Assembly: GCA_023213395.1 (NCBI GenBank)
Contig: CM041465.1
Location: 117,187,741 to 117,251,740 of the forward strand
Direction: 5' to 3'
Length of the DNA: 64,000 nucleotides
Origin: Cycas panzhihuaensis
Lineage: Eukaryota; Cycadophyta
Shown: one piece after another, positions 1 to 10,210 of the stretch
Numbering within the stretch: the first letter of the stretch is position 1
How the letters are laid out: each line of letters opens with the position of its first letter
Made by a program: the position numbers and the translations under genes
The notes under the pieces: generated by a model
The model's database searches: none
Seen by the model: only the letters and a program-made list of their open reading frames with translations
What the model was told of the DNA's origin: nothing

Positions 1-440
1 CAAATGACAAAGAAGCTATATCTTTCTCTTTATAATATATCAAAGTGGTTGCTTCCCATAAACTTCTTATGTTAGATCTCCATTAAAGAAAGTGCTTTTG
101 ACGTCACGTTGATGTAGCCACCATTTAAATTGAGTAGATATTGCTAATATGATTTTAGTTACCACCATTTTTACTATAAAAGAAAATGCCTTTCTATAGT
201 TGATACTTTATGTTTGCTTAAAGATTATTTCTACCAATCTTACTTTATGTTTATCAATTAAGTTATCAAGCCTGTATTTACTTCTTATAAACCCATCAAC
301 AATTTATTTACTTGCCCTCTTTTCGTAATTCAAGCAAGCCCCAAACGTTTTAATGTTTCACTTAGAATTTAACATCCATAGTAGTTCTCCACTTTTGTAC
401 CTAACTTACCTCCGTGAAAGTGGAAGGCTCATATGCATTA
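1..440 (-). pseudogene. Copia reverse transcriptase fragment (element G)
   Basis: The minus strand shows fragments of the copia-type reverse transcriptase (RVT_2) fold. An EPSTFTE stretch near 420 matches the conserved lead-in to the domain. A DKHKVRLV motif follows, then KAFSFIVKMV, then HQRDVKSTFFNGDL ahead of the palm, running off the window edge near position 1. The enzyme would copy element RNA into cDNA in virus-like particles. Several stops and frame changes lie between the motifs, so this copy is dead. The YVDD box lies outside the window. Confidence 0.75.
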
Positions 441-829
441 ATCACTAATACTATAGGAGAAGTGGCTAATTCAAGTCTCATCTTTAACATTAGTTTGCCT
501 TTAATCTCATATAATTGAGCATTAATGATAGTTTTCAAATACCATTTAAGTAGTATTTTTGCTATTAGATCAACCTTAAGTTGTAATTCTTTAAATCGAG
601 TGTCTTTATATTCTACTTCGTCCTCATTTGATTCAACCCATTTAGTTGATGGATTTGGCCTAGGCTCTAGTATAGCCAATTTCCTTGAATAATTTAATTT
701 TGGTTGTTCCTTGATTTTCTCCCCTTTGTCCTACCATATTTAGAAAGAATCCAAGCTAATTTTCATGTCACCTTCTTCAAAGATAATATCTTGAGTTGTA
801 TGATTTTTTATTATTTTTTTAAATCATAT

Positions 830-947
830 ACCTAATATGCTTTACTTGATTCACTATATCCAACTAAGATGTACTTAAAAATTTTGTCATCAAAATTGGG
901 TCTCTTGTCTTTTGAAATACACACACATACATATATAGATATATATA

Positions 948-986
<39 letters not shown>

Positions 987-1420
987 ATATATATATATAT
1001 ATATATATAGTACACCCAAAGATTCTCAAATAGCTTACCATAGGTTTTATACTAGACTAGACTTCCTTTATTATTATGTTTCATACAACCTTACTAGAAC
1101 TTCGATTTATCAGATAAGTTATTATATATATAACTTTTCCTCCTAAATATTCTAAGAAATCTTTTCCTTTTATCATGGACTTAGCCTTTTCTACTAAGGT
1201 CTTATCTATTCTCTATGTAGCTCTAGTTTATTGTGTTATATAAGTAATAGTCAATTATTTGTTGATCTTATGGTCCTTATATTATTACACAAATTCCATG
1301 AAGGTGTATTCTTCTCCATTATGAATTCTAAGGATTTTTAACCTTTGACCATTTTTATTTTTGATTTTTTCCTTCAAATCCTTAAAAATATCAAAAATCC
1401 AAAATTTTTCCTTTATGGGA
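830..1420 (-). pseudogene. Copia integrase fragment with a microsatellite inside it (element G)
   Basis: Around 1390-1270 the minus strand reads like the copia integrase stretch ending in a (R)HNGEEYTFMEF motif, where most copies have SDNGGEYTSNEF. Near 1041-835 it carries the SYLRIFGC and KDKRPNFDDKIFKYILVGYS motifs that mark the end of the integrase region in copia polyproteins. Between GC and KDKR a simple repeat of about 85 bp is inserted in frame, coding for Ile-Tyr and Glu-Arg runs. Other stops and shifts show that the gene is a pseudogene. Integrase would insert the cDNA into the chromosome. Confidence 0.78.
919..1010. repeat. Compound microsatellite (CA/TA, CT, TA)
   Basis: An (ACAC/ATAC) stretch is followed by about 15 CT units and then about 12 TA units. 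It lies within the integrase reading frame of copia element G. See the integrase fragment entry. Confidence 0.95.
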
Positions 1421-1789
1421 TAGACCTAAATTTTTATGGATAAGTCATCAATAAAGTTTAAGAAAATTATTGCACCTTTAATTAAGTTGTTAGCATCAAA
1501 CCATATATGTTTTAGTGGAGAAGGCTTAACTTCTCTTAATCCCTCCAAGATTTACCTTCCTTAAACTTCTTTATGTTATTTTCCAATGATATAGGATTCA
1601 CATATGTTATTCCTAGGAGTGAGATTAGGAAGACTATGAACTATATTTAATATAAAATTTAAATAAAGTTTATAATAGTGAAAATGTCCCATTCTTTTAT
1701 TCCATAACTATTTTTTGTGATTTACACATGCAATGAATGATCTTTAGTTTATAAATTCATGTTAAGACTATAAAGACCAATATTTTTTA

Positions 1790-2060
1790 ATACTACAATA
1801 ATAAATTTTCTATTATAGTCTTTAATGATATAATTACCATGCTCAAAGAGAATACTCATTTTATTGTTTCTAATCCCATTAACATAATTAAATCTTACTT
1901 TAGGCCTATAATATATAAAACATCATCAATATAGCATCCATCACCATTCAAGCATGATGATAGAAACTTCTTTAATACCTTTTAACTTTAATAAAATTTC
2001 ATCATCGAATATCATTAATTGACTAGTTTCCTCTCACATGGGTCTAAACCATTTTATTCT
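1790..2060 (-). pseudogene. Copia protease to pre-integrase remnant (element G)
   Basis: Minus-strand reading gives a TSQLMIFDDEILLKLKGIKE stretch that lines up with the segment just behind the copia aspartic-protease active site. A DVLYI-like motif and FEHGNYIIKDYNRK follow, typical of the link between protease and the GAG-pre-integrase domain. The active-site Asp-Ser-Gly is not readable; it should lie at about 2050, next to where element A inserted. Assignment rests on motif order with the downstream integrase and is moderately secure. Confidence 0.55.
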
Positions 2061-2069
2061 ACTTGTTAT

Positions 2070-2485
2070 TGTTGGAGTTAATCGTCATCACTCGACTCCT
2101 ACATTTCCAATTAGGATTGTACACCTCATCAACTTCAATTTAGACATGTGATGCTCAACATGTCAAGGTAAGTTAAGGTAAGTTTAACTTTGATTTATGT
2201 TAAGTTAAGTTAAGTTAGTTTCATTTGAGTTAACATTATTTTATTATTATGTTGAATTCAGGGGTTGAGGAGTTTCTCTCCTCTCCCAAATTATAAATAT
2301 TGAGGGGTGTGCAACCTTGGTGTCTTTAGACACCGCCCTTATTTAAGAAATTTATAATGCTCACTTCTCATAATGAAATGGCTACAATGGATTTTCAGTT
2401 TATGCTATATTGATGTATTGCAATATTAATCTATGTAATTCTATTCTATATTCTGCCATGTTCTCCTGTAAATATTTTTCCTACA
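2070..2485 (+). repeat. 5' LTR of element A
   Basis: It begins TGTTGGAGTTAATCG and ends TTTTTCCTACA. It matches 9801-10205 along its length with scattered substitutions and is homologous to the LTRs of B and C. A GGGGTTGAGGAGTTTC stretch and TATAAATATTGAGG near 2290 (TATA-like) recur in the family. Confidence 0.9.
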
Positions 2486-2488
2486 TTT

Positions 2489-2500
2489 TGTATCAGAGTA
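2489..2500 (+). promoter_or_regulatory. Primer binding site of element A (degenerate)
   Basis: TGTATCAGAGTA lies 3 bases after the 5' LTR and differs at two positions from TGGTATCAGAGC, the complement of the plant initiator-Met tRNA 3' end. Minus-strand cDNA would be primed here. Confidence 0.7.
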
Positions 2501-2689
2501 GATAGTTGCTGATCTGTGAAGTTTTTTGTGAAGATGAAGGAAGGTTATTGGTATTTTGAGGCAGATTTGCTCATACCAATAAATATTCAATTACATTTAT
2601 TTTTCTGCAAATTTTCAGCAAGTTTTATATATTATTTCAACAGATTTTGATTATTATTGAGCTATATTTCTAGTATAATAAATATTTCT

Positions 2690-3481
2690 CAGATCTATTT
2701 TTAGATTTGTGTAGATCTACGTAGGATTTCAGCAGCAAGCCATATTTGCTCAAATCCTTTTCTTAGATTTGAGCCATATTTCTTCAGCTCTACATATTTT
2801 ATCTTATATTTCATCATTATTTCAGCAATAAGTTATATATATTCAAGTTTTTTCTCATATTTGAGTTATTTCTCTTTAGATCTATAGTTTTATCATATAT
2901 TTGACAGTTTACAAGTAATTTTTTTATCTACTTATTTGATATTTTTCGTATATCTACAAAGAATATCAGTTGCATGCAAGCTTCATACTGTTTTTTCTTC
3001 AAGATCTGTAATTTTGACTTCAAGATCTACCATATTTTTCTCAGATCTGGCATATTTTACTTTAGATCTACTTATTTCAGGAAGTACTACAACATTTTCT
3101 GGTACAGTTATTTTAGATCTGTAACATTTACTTCAGATCTGCTATAGTTTTTTTTCAGATCTGTTACATATTTTTTTAGATCTACTATAGTTCTGCTTAT
3201 TTCAACAAATTTTAACCATTTTTCTAGTATATTCATTTAGATCTACAATATTTGGCTATAGATCTGCTATACTCATGTTAGATCTATATTATTTAGCTTA
3301 AGATCTGCTTATTTTATCAAGTTTTTTAGCATTTTCTACTACATTTAGTTTAGATCTATTGTATTTCATTTCAGATCTATATTTTTCATTATATTTTTTT
3401 GATTATATTTTTAAGTTTTATATAGATCTGCAGTTTTTTGGTGCATATCCTGTCCACCAAACCATTTGTTATAGTAGATCT
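2690..3481. repeat. AGATCT-rich leader array of element A
   Basis: The T-rich leader repeats the palindrome AGATCT. Copies start at 3002, 3023, 3043, 3064, 3115, 3135, 3157, 3178, 3239, 3260, 3280, 3301, 3352, 3373, 3424 and 3476. The gaps are 20-22 or 51-52 bases, with one of 61. The surrounding sequence is a degenerate tandem repeat of the type AGATCTGCTAT plus T-rich spacer. Its function is unknown. Related arrays occur in the leaders of B and C. Confidence 0.85.
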
Positions 3482-4394
3482 GCCTATATTCGATTTGTGA
3501 GGAAGAAGATTTGTCTACCAGAAGCTTTTGAAGCTTATTTTTCTGCTGCAAATCAGCTACAACTTTTTTCCAGGTTCTTCAGTTCTATTTTCAGATTTAT
3601 ACATATTTTTCATATATCTGCTCAATATATTTCTTTGAAAAATTTTAAATACAGATATATAAGCATTTTTTTCTAATATACTTTCTTCAAAATATTTAAA
3701 AAATTTCTTGGTTTTAAGAAGCTGGATGAGCTTGACAATCTTGAGTTTTTGGAATATAAAAACTAGCACAAGATAAAATAATATTAGTAGATATAGAAGC
3801 ACTCTTCTTTATCTTAAAGGAATCATTAATAAGAGAAGATGATCAAATTTTATCTTTAGAAGAAATCAAAACTGTAGCTATTAATTTTTTATTTATTTAT
3901 TGATTCAGATGAAAGTGATACAAAAGGATAGTCTAGCATTGTTGAAAGAAAATATTTGTGCTCTCAAGACCATATTGATATTCTATCCCACATTTAGAAT
4001 ATTATGTTTCATATTCTGAAATATTGTACATAGCCTCTTCTTGTAAGGCTTCATACAACTACTAGAAGAAATCAGATTATCTGGACTTGTAACAGCTAAT
4101 ACTTCTAAATACCCATTTTTCTTCTTCTTCAACAATAACTTTCTGCGCTCCCTCTTACATTAGAATGTCTATAACTGGACATAGCCTTGCATAGGATAAG
4201 CAACCCTATAATCAATCTAGATGCATAAGTATACTTACAAACAAGACACCATCAATTGTGGTGTGGTCTAGCTCACATGAAATAAAGAAATGCTTATTCA
4301 AACCCTAGGGCTTAAACTACTTAGCTTCTTACCAAGGATATTACATGACCAAGGACTCCATTGATTTTTTCTTGGTAGCTTCGCTATTAATAAT
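3482..4394. other. Non-coding leader of element A
   Basis: AT-rich sequence between the AGATCT array and the TRIM-like insertion. I see no gene, no conserved protein motif and no repeat beyond low-complexity T runs. Confidence 0.6.
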
Positions 4395-4399
4395 TTTCA

Positions 4400-4725
4400 T
4401 GTTAGAGTGCGTGATATTAACTATCACAAGGAAGTCCTCTTTCCAAATCACCCCGGAACTTTTGGTGTAACGGCAACCTGTGACAAGTGGTATCAGAGCA
4501 ACCAGGGTTTAAAACTGGTCCTGTGTACCACGGTAGCACACTTGGAGATACGTGAAGGTGTTTGCTGGGTGGCACCGAGGAGCATTGTGGTAGACATGTA
4601 ATTCCATGTAGGTACAACTGACTCCTTATGATGGGGAAGTGTTGGAGCTTGTGACGTTAATTATCACAAGGAAGTCCTCTTCACAAATTACCCTAGGGCT
4701 TTTGGTGTAACGACAACCTGTGATA
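4400..4725 (+). mobile_element. TRIM/SMART-like mini LTR element, 326 bp
   Basis: Two 86-bp direct repeats (4400-4485 and 4640-4725) start TGTTAGAG / TGTTGGAG and end CTGTGACA / CTGTGATA. Between them lie a perfect initiator-Met primer site, TGGTATCAGAGC, at 4488-4499 and a purine tract ATGGGGAAG just before the second repeat. The flanks TTTCA (4395-4399) and CTTCA (4726-4730) look like a TSD with one mismatch. This is the layout of terminal-repeat retrotransposons in miniature: no coding capacity and dependent on other elements. It lies inside element A. Only the 154-bp middle separates the repeats. Confidence 0.85.
4488..4499 (+). promoter_or_regulatory. Primer binding site of the mini element
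   Basis: TGGTATCAGAGC lies two bases behind the first 86-bp repeat and is an exact match to the plant initiator-Met tRNA primer site. Confidence 0.85.
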
Positions 4726-4931
4726 CTTCATACCTATAACTGATACATAATAAAGGAGAAATAAGTAAATAAGAAAATATAAAAAATATATAAAAGCAAT
4801 GGTATAACTCTCACATTGATTCAACTCTATATTTTGGCTCTCATATTGATTTTGACTCCAAGATTCTTTCATCTTTGATTTTTTAAGATCTATCTTTGGG
4901 CTTGGCTCTTAGTGGGGATCTTGTGACTTTG

Positions 4932-5072
4932 AACAGTGCATTGGATGCATTATTCATCATTATATGCCCACCATCATTTGAAGAGCTTGAGAAATACTTG
5001 CGTGGAAGGGGGACAGAGAAAAAAGAGCAGATTCAGAAGCGTTTGAGAACTACAAGGGTAGAAGATTCATAA
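4932..5072 (+). pseudogene. Captured guanylate kinase exon fragment
   Basis: An open frame reads [20 protein letters not shown] and then [17 protein letters not shown]. This is the conserved stretch of eukaryotic guanylate kinase behind the GMP-binding region (PPS...L..RL..RGTE....I..RL). Guanylate kinase turns GMP and ATP into GDP and ADP. Only about 45 codons are present; the P-loop part and the lid are missing, and a stop follows the fragment. A CAG at 4934-4936 ahead of the matching part could be an old splice acceptor. It lies in element A on the element's sense strand and reads as an exon picked up from a host gene. No function is expected. Confidence 0.75.
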
Positions 5073-5485
5073 GCGTTTAAAATAATAGAATGCTATTGGG
5101 TTAATGAAATAACAACTATTATATGGATACCACATCTTTCACATATGATTAAAAATACAATGGTAGGCAAACGATAAAAAATATAAGATAAATAGAAAGT
5201 ACTGTGAAGATCACATTCTGCTTGCAGTGCCTTCATCACTATTTAAGAAATTATTAAGTATTAAGAATCTCATCCTTATATATAGTGCTCTATATCTGCA
5301 AATCATGCACTCAAGTTGAAGCTCCTGTATGTGCCAAATTTTCTTGAATTTTTTAAATTTGGGTTTCGTAGCTGGTAAGATATTCCATCTTTTTTCAATC
5401 GACCCTTTGTGATAGAGAGATAAATGCTAGAACCACAGCTTGCATAATTTAATCTTTCACTCTGGCAATAACACTAGTTGTATCT

Positions 5486-5581
5486 TTAAGACTTAAAATA
5501 CTTCTCCCAGTCTTGCATGTAAGCTGGGTATATGGCTTCAATAGCAATATCGTGTGGTGGTTCATACCAAGTGTAGAATCT
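5486..5581 (-). pseudogene. Captured exon-like fragment, unidentified
   Basis: The minus strand from 5581 to 5486 is open for about 31 codons with a protein-like composition rich in Tyr, Trp and Pro (FYTWYEPPHDIAIEAIYPAY, then MQDWEKYFKS). It is preceded by TTAG, a plausible splice acceptor, and ends at a stop. I do not recognise the family. It lies directly next to other captured pieces on the same strand, which supports an origin in a host gene. Confidence 0.45.
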
Positions 5582-5628
5582 CTAACCTGGTCAGAGATAC
5601 TCTCAAGATCAATTATTTTCATACAAAA

Positions 5629-5835
5629 TTACCAGGCAAGAACATGCGATTGATAACTAGCTCCCATCCCTTTGCTTTGCCTGGAGCACCTATCCTTGAG
5701 AACAGTAACCTTATTGACCTTCCTAAAGGTGATGAATATGGTGAAGATGTCATTGTTCATTATACTGTAATCCAAGTTGCCCACATACACTTTGGATTTG
5801 GAAGGAATCAATCCACCGCTACCTCACTTCTTTGG
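5629..5835 (-). pseudogene. Captured RRM fragment, U11/U12-31K (ZCRB1) like
   Basis: On the minus strand the frame reads GSGGLIPSKSKVYVGNLDYS, then IMNNDIFTIF, then KVNKVTVLKDRCSRQSKG. This is the first half of an RNA-recognition motif: YVGNLDYS is the RNP2 strand. The PSKS lead-in and VTVLKDR..RQS.G resemble the plant U11/U12 snRNP 31-kDa protein, a minor-spliceosome component. The RNP1 strand and the zinc knuckle of that protein are absent, and the frame departs from the family after RQSKG, which may be an exon end. An in-frame TGA precedes GSGG. It is a fragment inside element A, opposite to the element's own sense strand. Confidence 0.7.
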
Positions 5836-5879
5836 TGCAAACGATTGATGTTGGGGATTGTTAGGGCACCGGTAATACA

Positions 5880-6140
5880 TTCTCTAGCGGCTTTCTTGAT
5901 CAAAGCCTTATAGTCATCTGCCAAAAGTCTGGGGTGCTTTCTTTTCTTCTTTGGCCCAAACGTATCCTAAAAAGCCTCTATATCTAGAAGATATACTATT
6001 ATTTGCTTTTGGTGATCGTTTAGCAAAGCTCAAGGTAGCTTATCACCTTCAAAATCGCATTGTAAGTCTTAGATAATCGACTCTGCAACTCTTCTCGAAA
6101 AGTCTTGAGGTCCTTCTAGTTGACAACCCTAGTATTCCCA
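5880..6140 (-). pseudogene. Further captured coding fragments, unidentified
   Basis: Two minus-strand stretches look like protein. One near 6135-6060 reads KDLKTFREELQSRLSKTYNA, with a stop just before it. The other near 5966-5880 reads DTFGPKKKRKHPRLLADDYK and ALIKKAARE, a basic, nuclear-protein-like segment. Neither is assigned to a family with confidence. Together with the RRM and 5486-5581 pieces they form a run of short host-like fragments on one strand. Confidence 0.4.
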
Positions 6141-6149
6141 AACCAACAT

Positions 6150-6440
6150 CGATTGGGCTGAATAATAGTGGAAGGTAAGTCTTTGGACTGGCTCCCTCTG
6201 CAGCGTGCAACCCCGATGCTCATAGTATCTACAACGACATCTTCCCTAGTGCTGTGTGCATCGTGCCACAGTGAATTCGACGTCTGCAACTACGTGTCAG
6301 ATGCTACAGCACCTCGGTCAGTTGGATCTCTCCTCAACGTAGTGACGGCTCTGGCTCTCCTTCAATCGATTCAGGTTGTGGCTCCGAGACATAGTAGGAA
6401 AGTGTAGCGCAGTGGCGACAATGGATTCAATTCAAGTCTA
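6150..6440. other. Higher-GC segment of unknown origin in element A
   Basis: About 290 bases of clearly higher GC than the surrounding element lie between the captured fragments and the (TA)n tract. A 79-codon open frame on the + strand (6168-6407) has no motif I recognise. The base composition suggests another captured piece of gene or promoter, but nothing identifies it. Confidence 0.35.
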
Positions 6441-6504
6441 ACCTGCCCTTTTTGCGTTCATGTTTCTTTTAACCCTTTTTATATAAAACATACACACACA
6501 CAAA

Positions 6505-7460
<956 letters not shown>

Positions 7461-9046
7461 AATGCGTCTATTATTTTTTCAGATTCTTAGTGTTTTCCTA
7501 ATCAATTTCAGAGTGCAGTAGTCATTTTTCTATTTTGACAGTGGCGGCAACGTTTTTATTACCTTTATTTAAAATTTTTTTATAAAGTTTTTAAAAAAAT
7601 TAAATTATATTATATAAAATTTTAATTCCGGGTGATTAAAGTTGTTAGCCCTTCACATACTTTGCCCCCTAGTCATATTCTCTCTTCACGTGACCATTAC
7701 CTCATTTTAAAAAGGGTTTCTTCACTTTTATAAACTTTTCTTATTTTTCATTTTTAAATTTTTTTATTTTACAAAGGGTTATTGGCATTTTTTTGCCATA
7801 ACTCCTCATTGAGACATCAATTTCTGATGAAACTAGTTTCATTGGATCAAAACTTTTTCGTAGATTAATTTTGACTGATTATATGATCAATTTAGTACTG
7901 ATTTGACCCCGTTTCAATCGATTTAAAGTCAATCAGTCATTTTTTCAGCATTTTTTAAAATTTTTATAAAATCACTTTTTGAACTGATTGTATTTTATTA
8001 CTTGGAAACTATTTTCTACCCAGATTTATTCTAAAGTGATCTACATTCAACAAACTTTATTACCCACCTTTTATTTTATTTTTTACAATTCATTTTGACC
8101 ACTATTTTAATCACCGATAGTGGCATTTTAGTGATTTTTAGCATTTTTCTTAATATTTTACCATAAAGGTACCTATTACTATTTCTGTAATAACTTTTTT
8201 GTTTGACATCCAAATTTAGTTCTGTTAGTTTTGTTGGGAATCTTACTCAATTATATTCAATCTGATATAGTTTTTTATACATTTTAACGTGTTTTTGCTA
8301 ATTTTTAAATTGCTCAAATAGAGGTACTTTATTACTTTAAACCTATCATATTTACACTTTTTATATATAATTTTTAAAATTTTTTCAATTGAGAATACAT
8401 TGAGTAGTCTTATAAATAATATTTGATTGTTTTACATCATTTTTTAAGTATTTTATTACCACTTTTATACAATTTTGAGCCCCCTACTCCTGTTGTGCCT
8501 CAAAACGAGGCATGTTCCTTTGATTTATCAAAACTTGACTTGTAAGAACCCGTTTTCAAAATGGTTAGTTTCGTTGGATTCATATTTTGTTTATCTTCGT
8601 ATTGATGAAGTTTCACCTTATTTTGATATCGTTTAATATACTTTTAAAGTTAATAAACTTAAGCATTTGACATACCTCTACATTTAAAAAAATCAAAAGG
8701 TTGAAAATTTTATTATTTTTTATCATCAAAGTTTATTTCAAATTTGCATACTTAAAGGATCTTTATTATATTCAAACTTATTTTTATATTCATTTTATTT
8801 CAAATTATATCTAAAAAGTATATCAAAGATTATTTCAAAGACATACATATATTGAAAGCATTTGTCATTATTGCAAAGATTATTTTCTTATTACACGTAT
8901 AAAGGTTACATTCAATTGATTCATTTTCAAAGGGCATTATTTAAAAAAAAAAGGATATTTGACATCATATAATATATTATTCATTTATTGAGTATTTTTT
9001 GACTTAATAAAAGCATACTTTTTATACTAAAGTTTTTCTTGATAAA
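7461..9046. other. Non-coding internal region of element A before gag
   Basis: AT-rich sequence that lines up in places with B (about 19740-21630) and with the reverse complement of C (about 35440-37190). The clearest shared part is ATAACTCCTCA...ATCA.TTTCT.A.GAAAC near 7798. No gene is seen. Confidence 0.6.
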
Positions 9047-9797
9047 ATGACACAATTTCCCATTTTTAATGGCCATAACTTTTCACTATGGTATAACACT
9101 ATGCAAGACTATTTTATTGAACATGGTCTTATGAAATATTTGCAACATAAATGTGATATAAGTATCAAAGAAAATTTTAGAAAGGACAATGAGGCATTAG
9201 GTTTATTATTTTACACTATGAATGATGATATTTTTTCAAAGGTTTCTGAATTAACAACTTATAAATCAGTTCAGAATACATTAATTTCTACTTATGGGGG
9301 AGATACCCTTATTGTATTTGATGATATTTTTGTTGAGCATATGAGACAGGTGACAGAGCAGGTAGATCATGATGACAAAATCAATAAAGATTCAAATCAA
9401 ATGTAGGATCAACTTATTACACAAGGATTTGATCCTCCATTTGACTGGGAGAATGAGAATAAATCATATGACATGATGGAGAATGAATCTGATATGACAA
9501 AAAAGGAATCTTATGATATGATAGTTGTTGACAGCTTATAGATTATAAAAGATAAAGTTCAAATTCAAAATTTTCTCAATGTTCCAATTCACAAAGTCAA
9601 AATTGCATCTATACATACATACCTAAATCAAGCATTATCTACTTACAGATTCTTTGCACCATTCCTTAGTAAAGAGATATATTTTGCAAGAAGGTTGAAG
9701 TATATTAATGAAGATCAAAATTTTAAAGTTTTTTTTAAGCACAAGTTCCATAAGTTCAAGGAAATGATACAAGCATTCATGATGATATTAAGAGGGA
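9047..9797 (+). pseudogene. Copia-type gag of element A
   Basis: ATG at 9047 opens a 119-codon frame (FPIFNGHNFSLWYNTMQDYF, later DNEALGLLFYTMNDDIF and SELTT). This is the UBN2-like capsid fold of copia gag proteins, in which FDG.NFS.W and KALSLI..S..DE are the usual marks. A TAG at 9404 interrupts it. The frame then goes on as DQLITQGFDPPF to a second TAG near 9540 and ends in YRFFAPF and FFKHKFHKFKEMIQAF next to the polypurine tract. No CCHC zinc knuckle is visible. The protein would form virus-like particles. Its place at the 3' end of the element is unusual and is shared by B, C and F. Confidence 0.8.
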
Positions 9798-9800
9798 GAA

Positions 9801-10205
9801 TGTTGGAGTTAATCGTTATCACTCCACTCCCACCTTTCTAACTAGGATTGTACACCTCATTAACTTCAATTTAGACATGTGTTGCTCAACATATCAAGGT
9901 AAGTTTAACTTTGATTTATGTTAAGTTGAGTTAGTTTCATTTGAGTTAAGTTAATATTATTTTATTACTATTTTAAATTCAGGGGTTGAGAAGTTTCCCT
10001 CCTCCCCTAAATTATAAATATTGAGGGGTGTGCAACCCTAGTGTCTTTAGACATCGCCCTTATTTGGGAAATTTGTAATGCTCACTTTTCACAATGGAAT
10101 GACTACAAGGATTTTCAGTTTATGTTACATTGATGTATTGCAATATTGATCTATGTGATTCTATTCTATGTTCTGCCCCATTCTCCTGCAAATATTTTTC
10201 CTATA
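9801..10205 (+). repeat. 3' LTR of element A
   Basis: It starts TGTTGGAGTTAATCG straight after the purine tract AAGAGGGAGAA (9790-9800) and ends TTTTCCTATA. The copied target GTTAT follows at 10206. Confidence 0.9.
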
Positions 10206-10210
10206 GTTAT

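Larger units (their letters stand above)
1..2069 (-). mobile_element. Decayed Ty1/copia retrotransposon G, partial
   Basis: Read on the minus strand, this segment has copia pol domains in the expected order: a protease to pre-integrase stretch near 2060-1790, integrase near 1420-830, and the start of reverse transcriptase from about 440 to the window edge. All are broken by stops and frameshifts. The left side runs out of the window, so RNase H and the 3' LTR are not visible. On the right it is cut by element A, which duplicated GTTAT (2065-2069 and 10206-10210). The sequence at 10211 onward should continue G towards gag, but I cannot recognise gag there. The lineage within copia is not resolved. 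Confidence 0.8.

Noticed and set aside
5554-5913. 119-codon + strand frame in element A
   Set aside because: It is the complement of the minus-strand RRM and exon-like fragments, which have recognisable motifs; the + strand frame has none.
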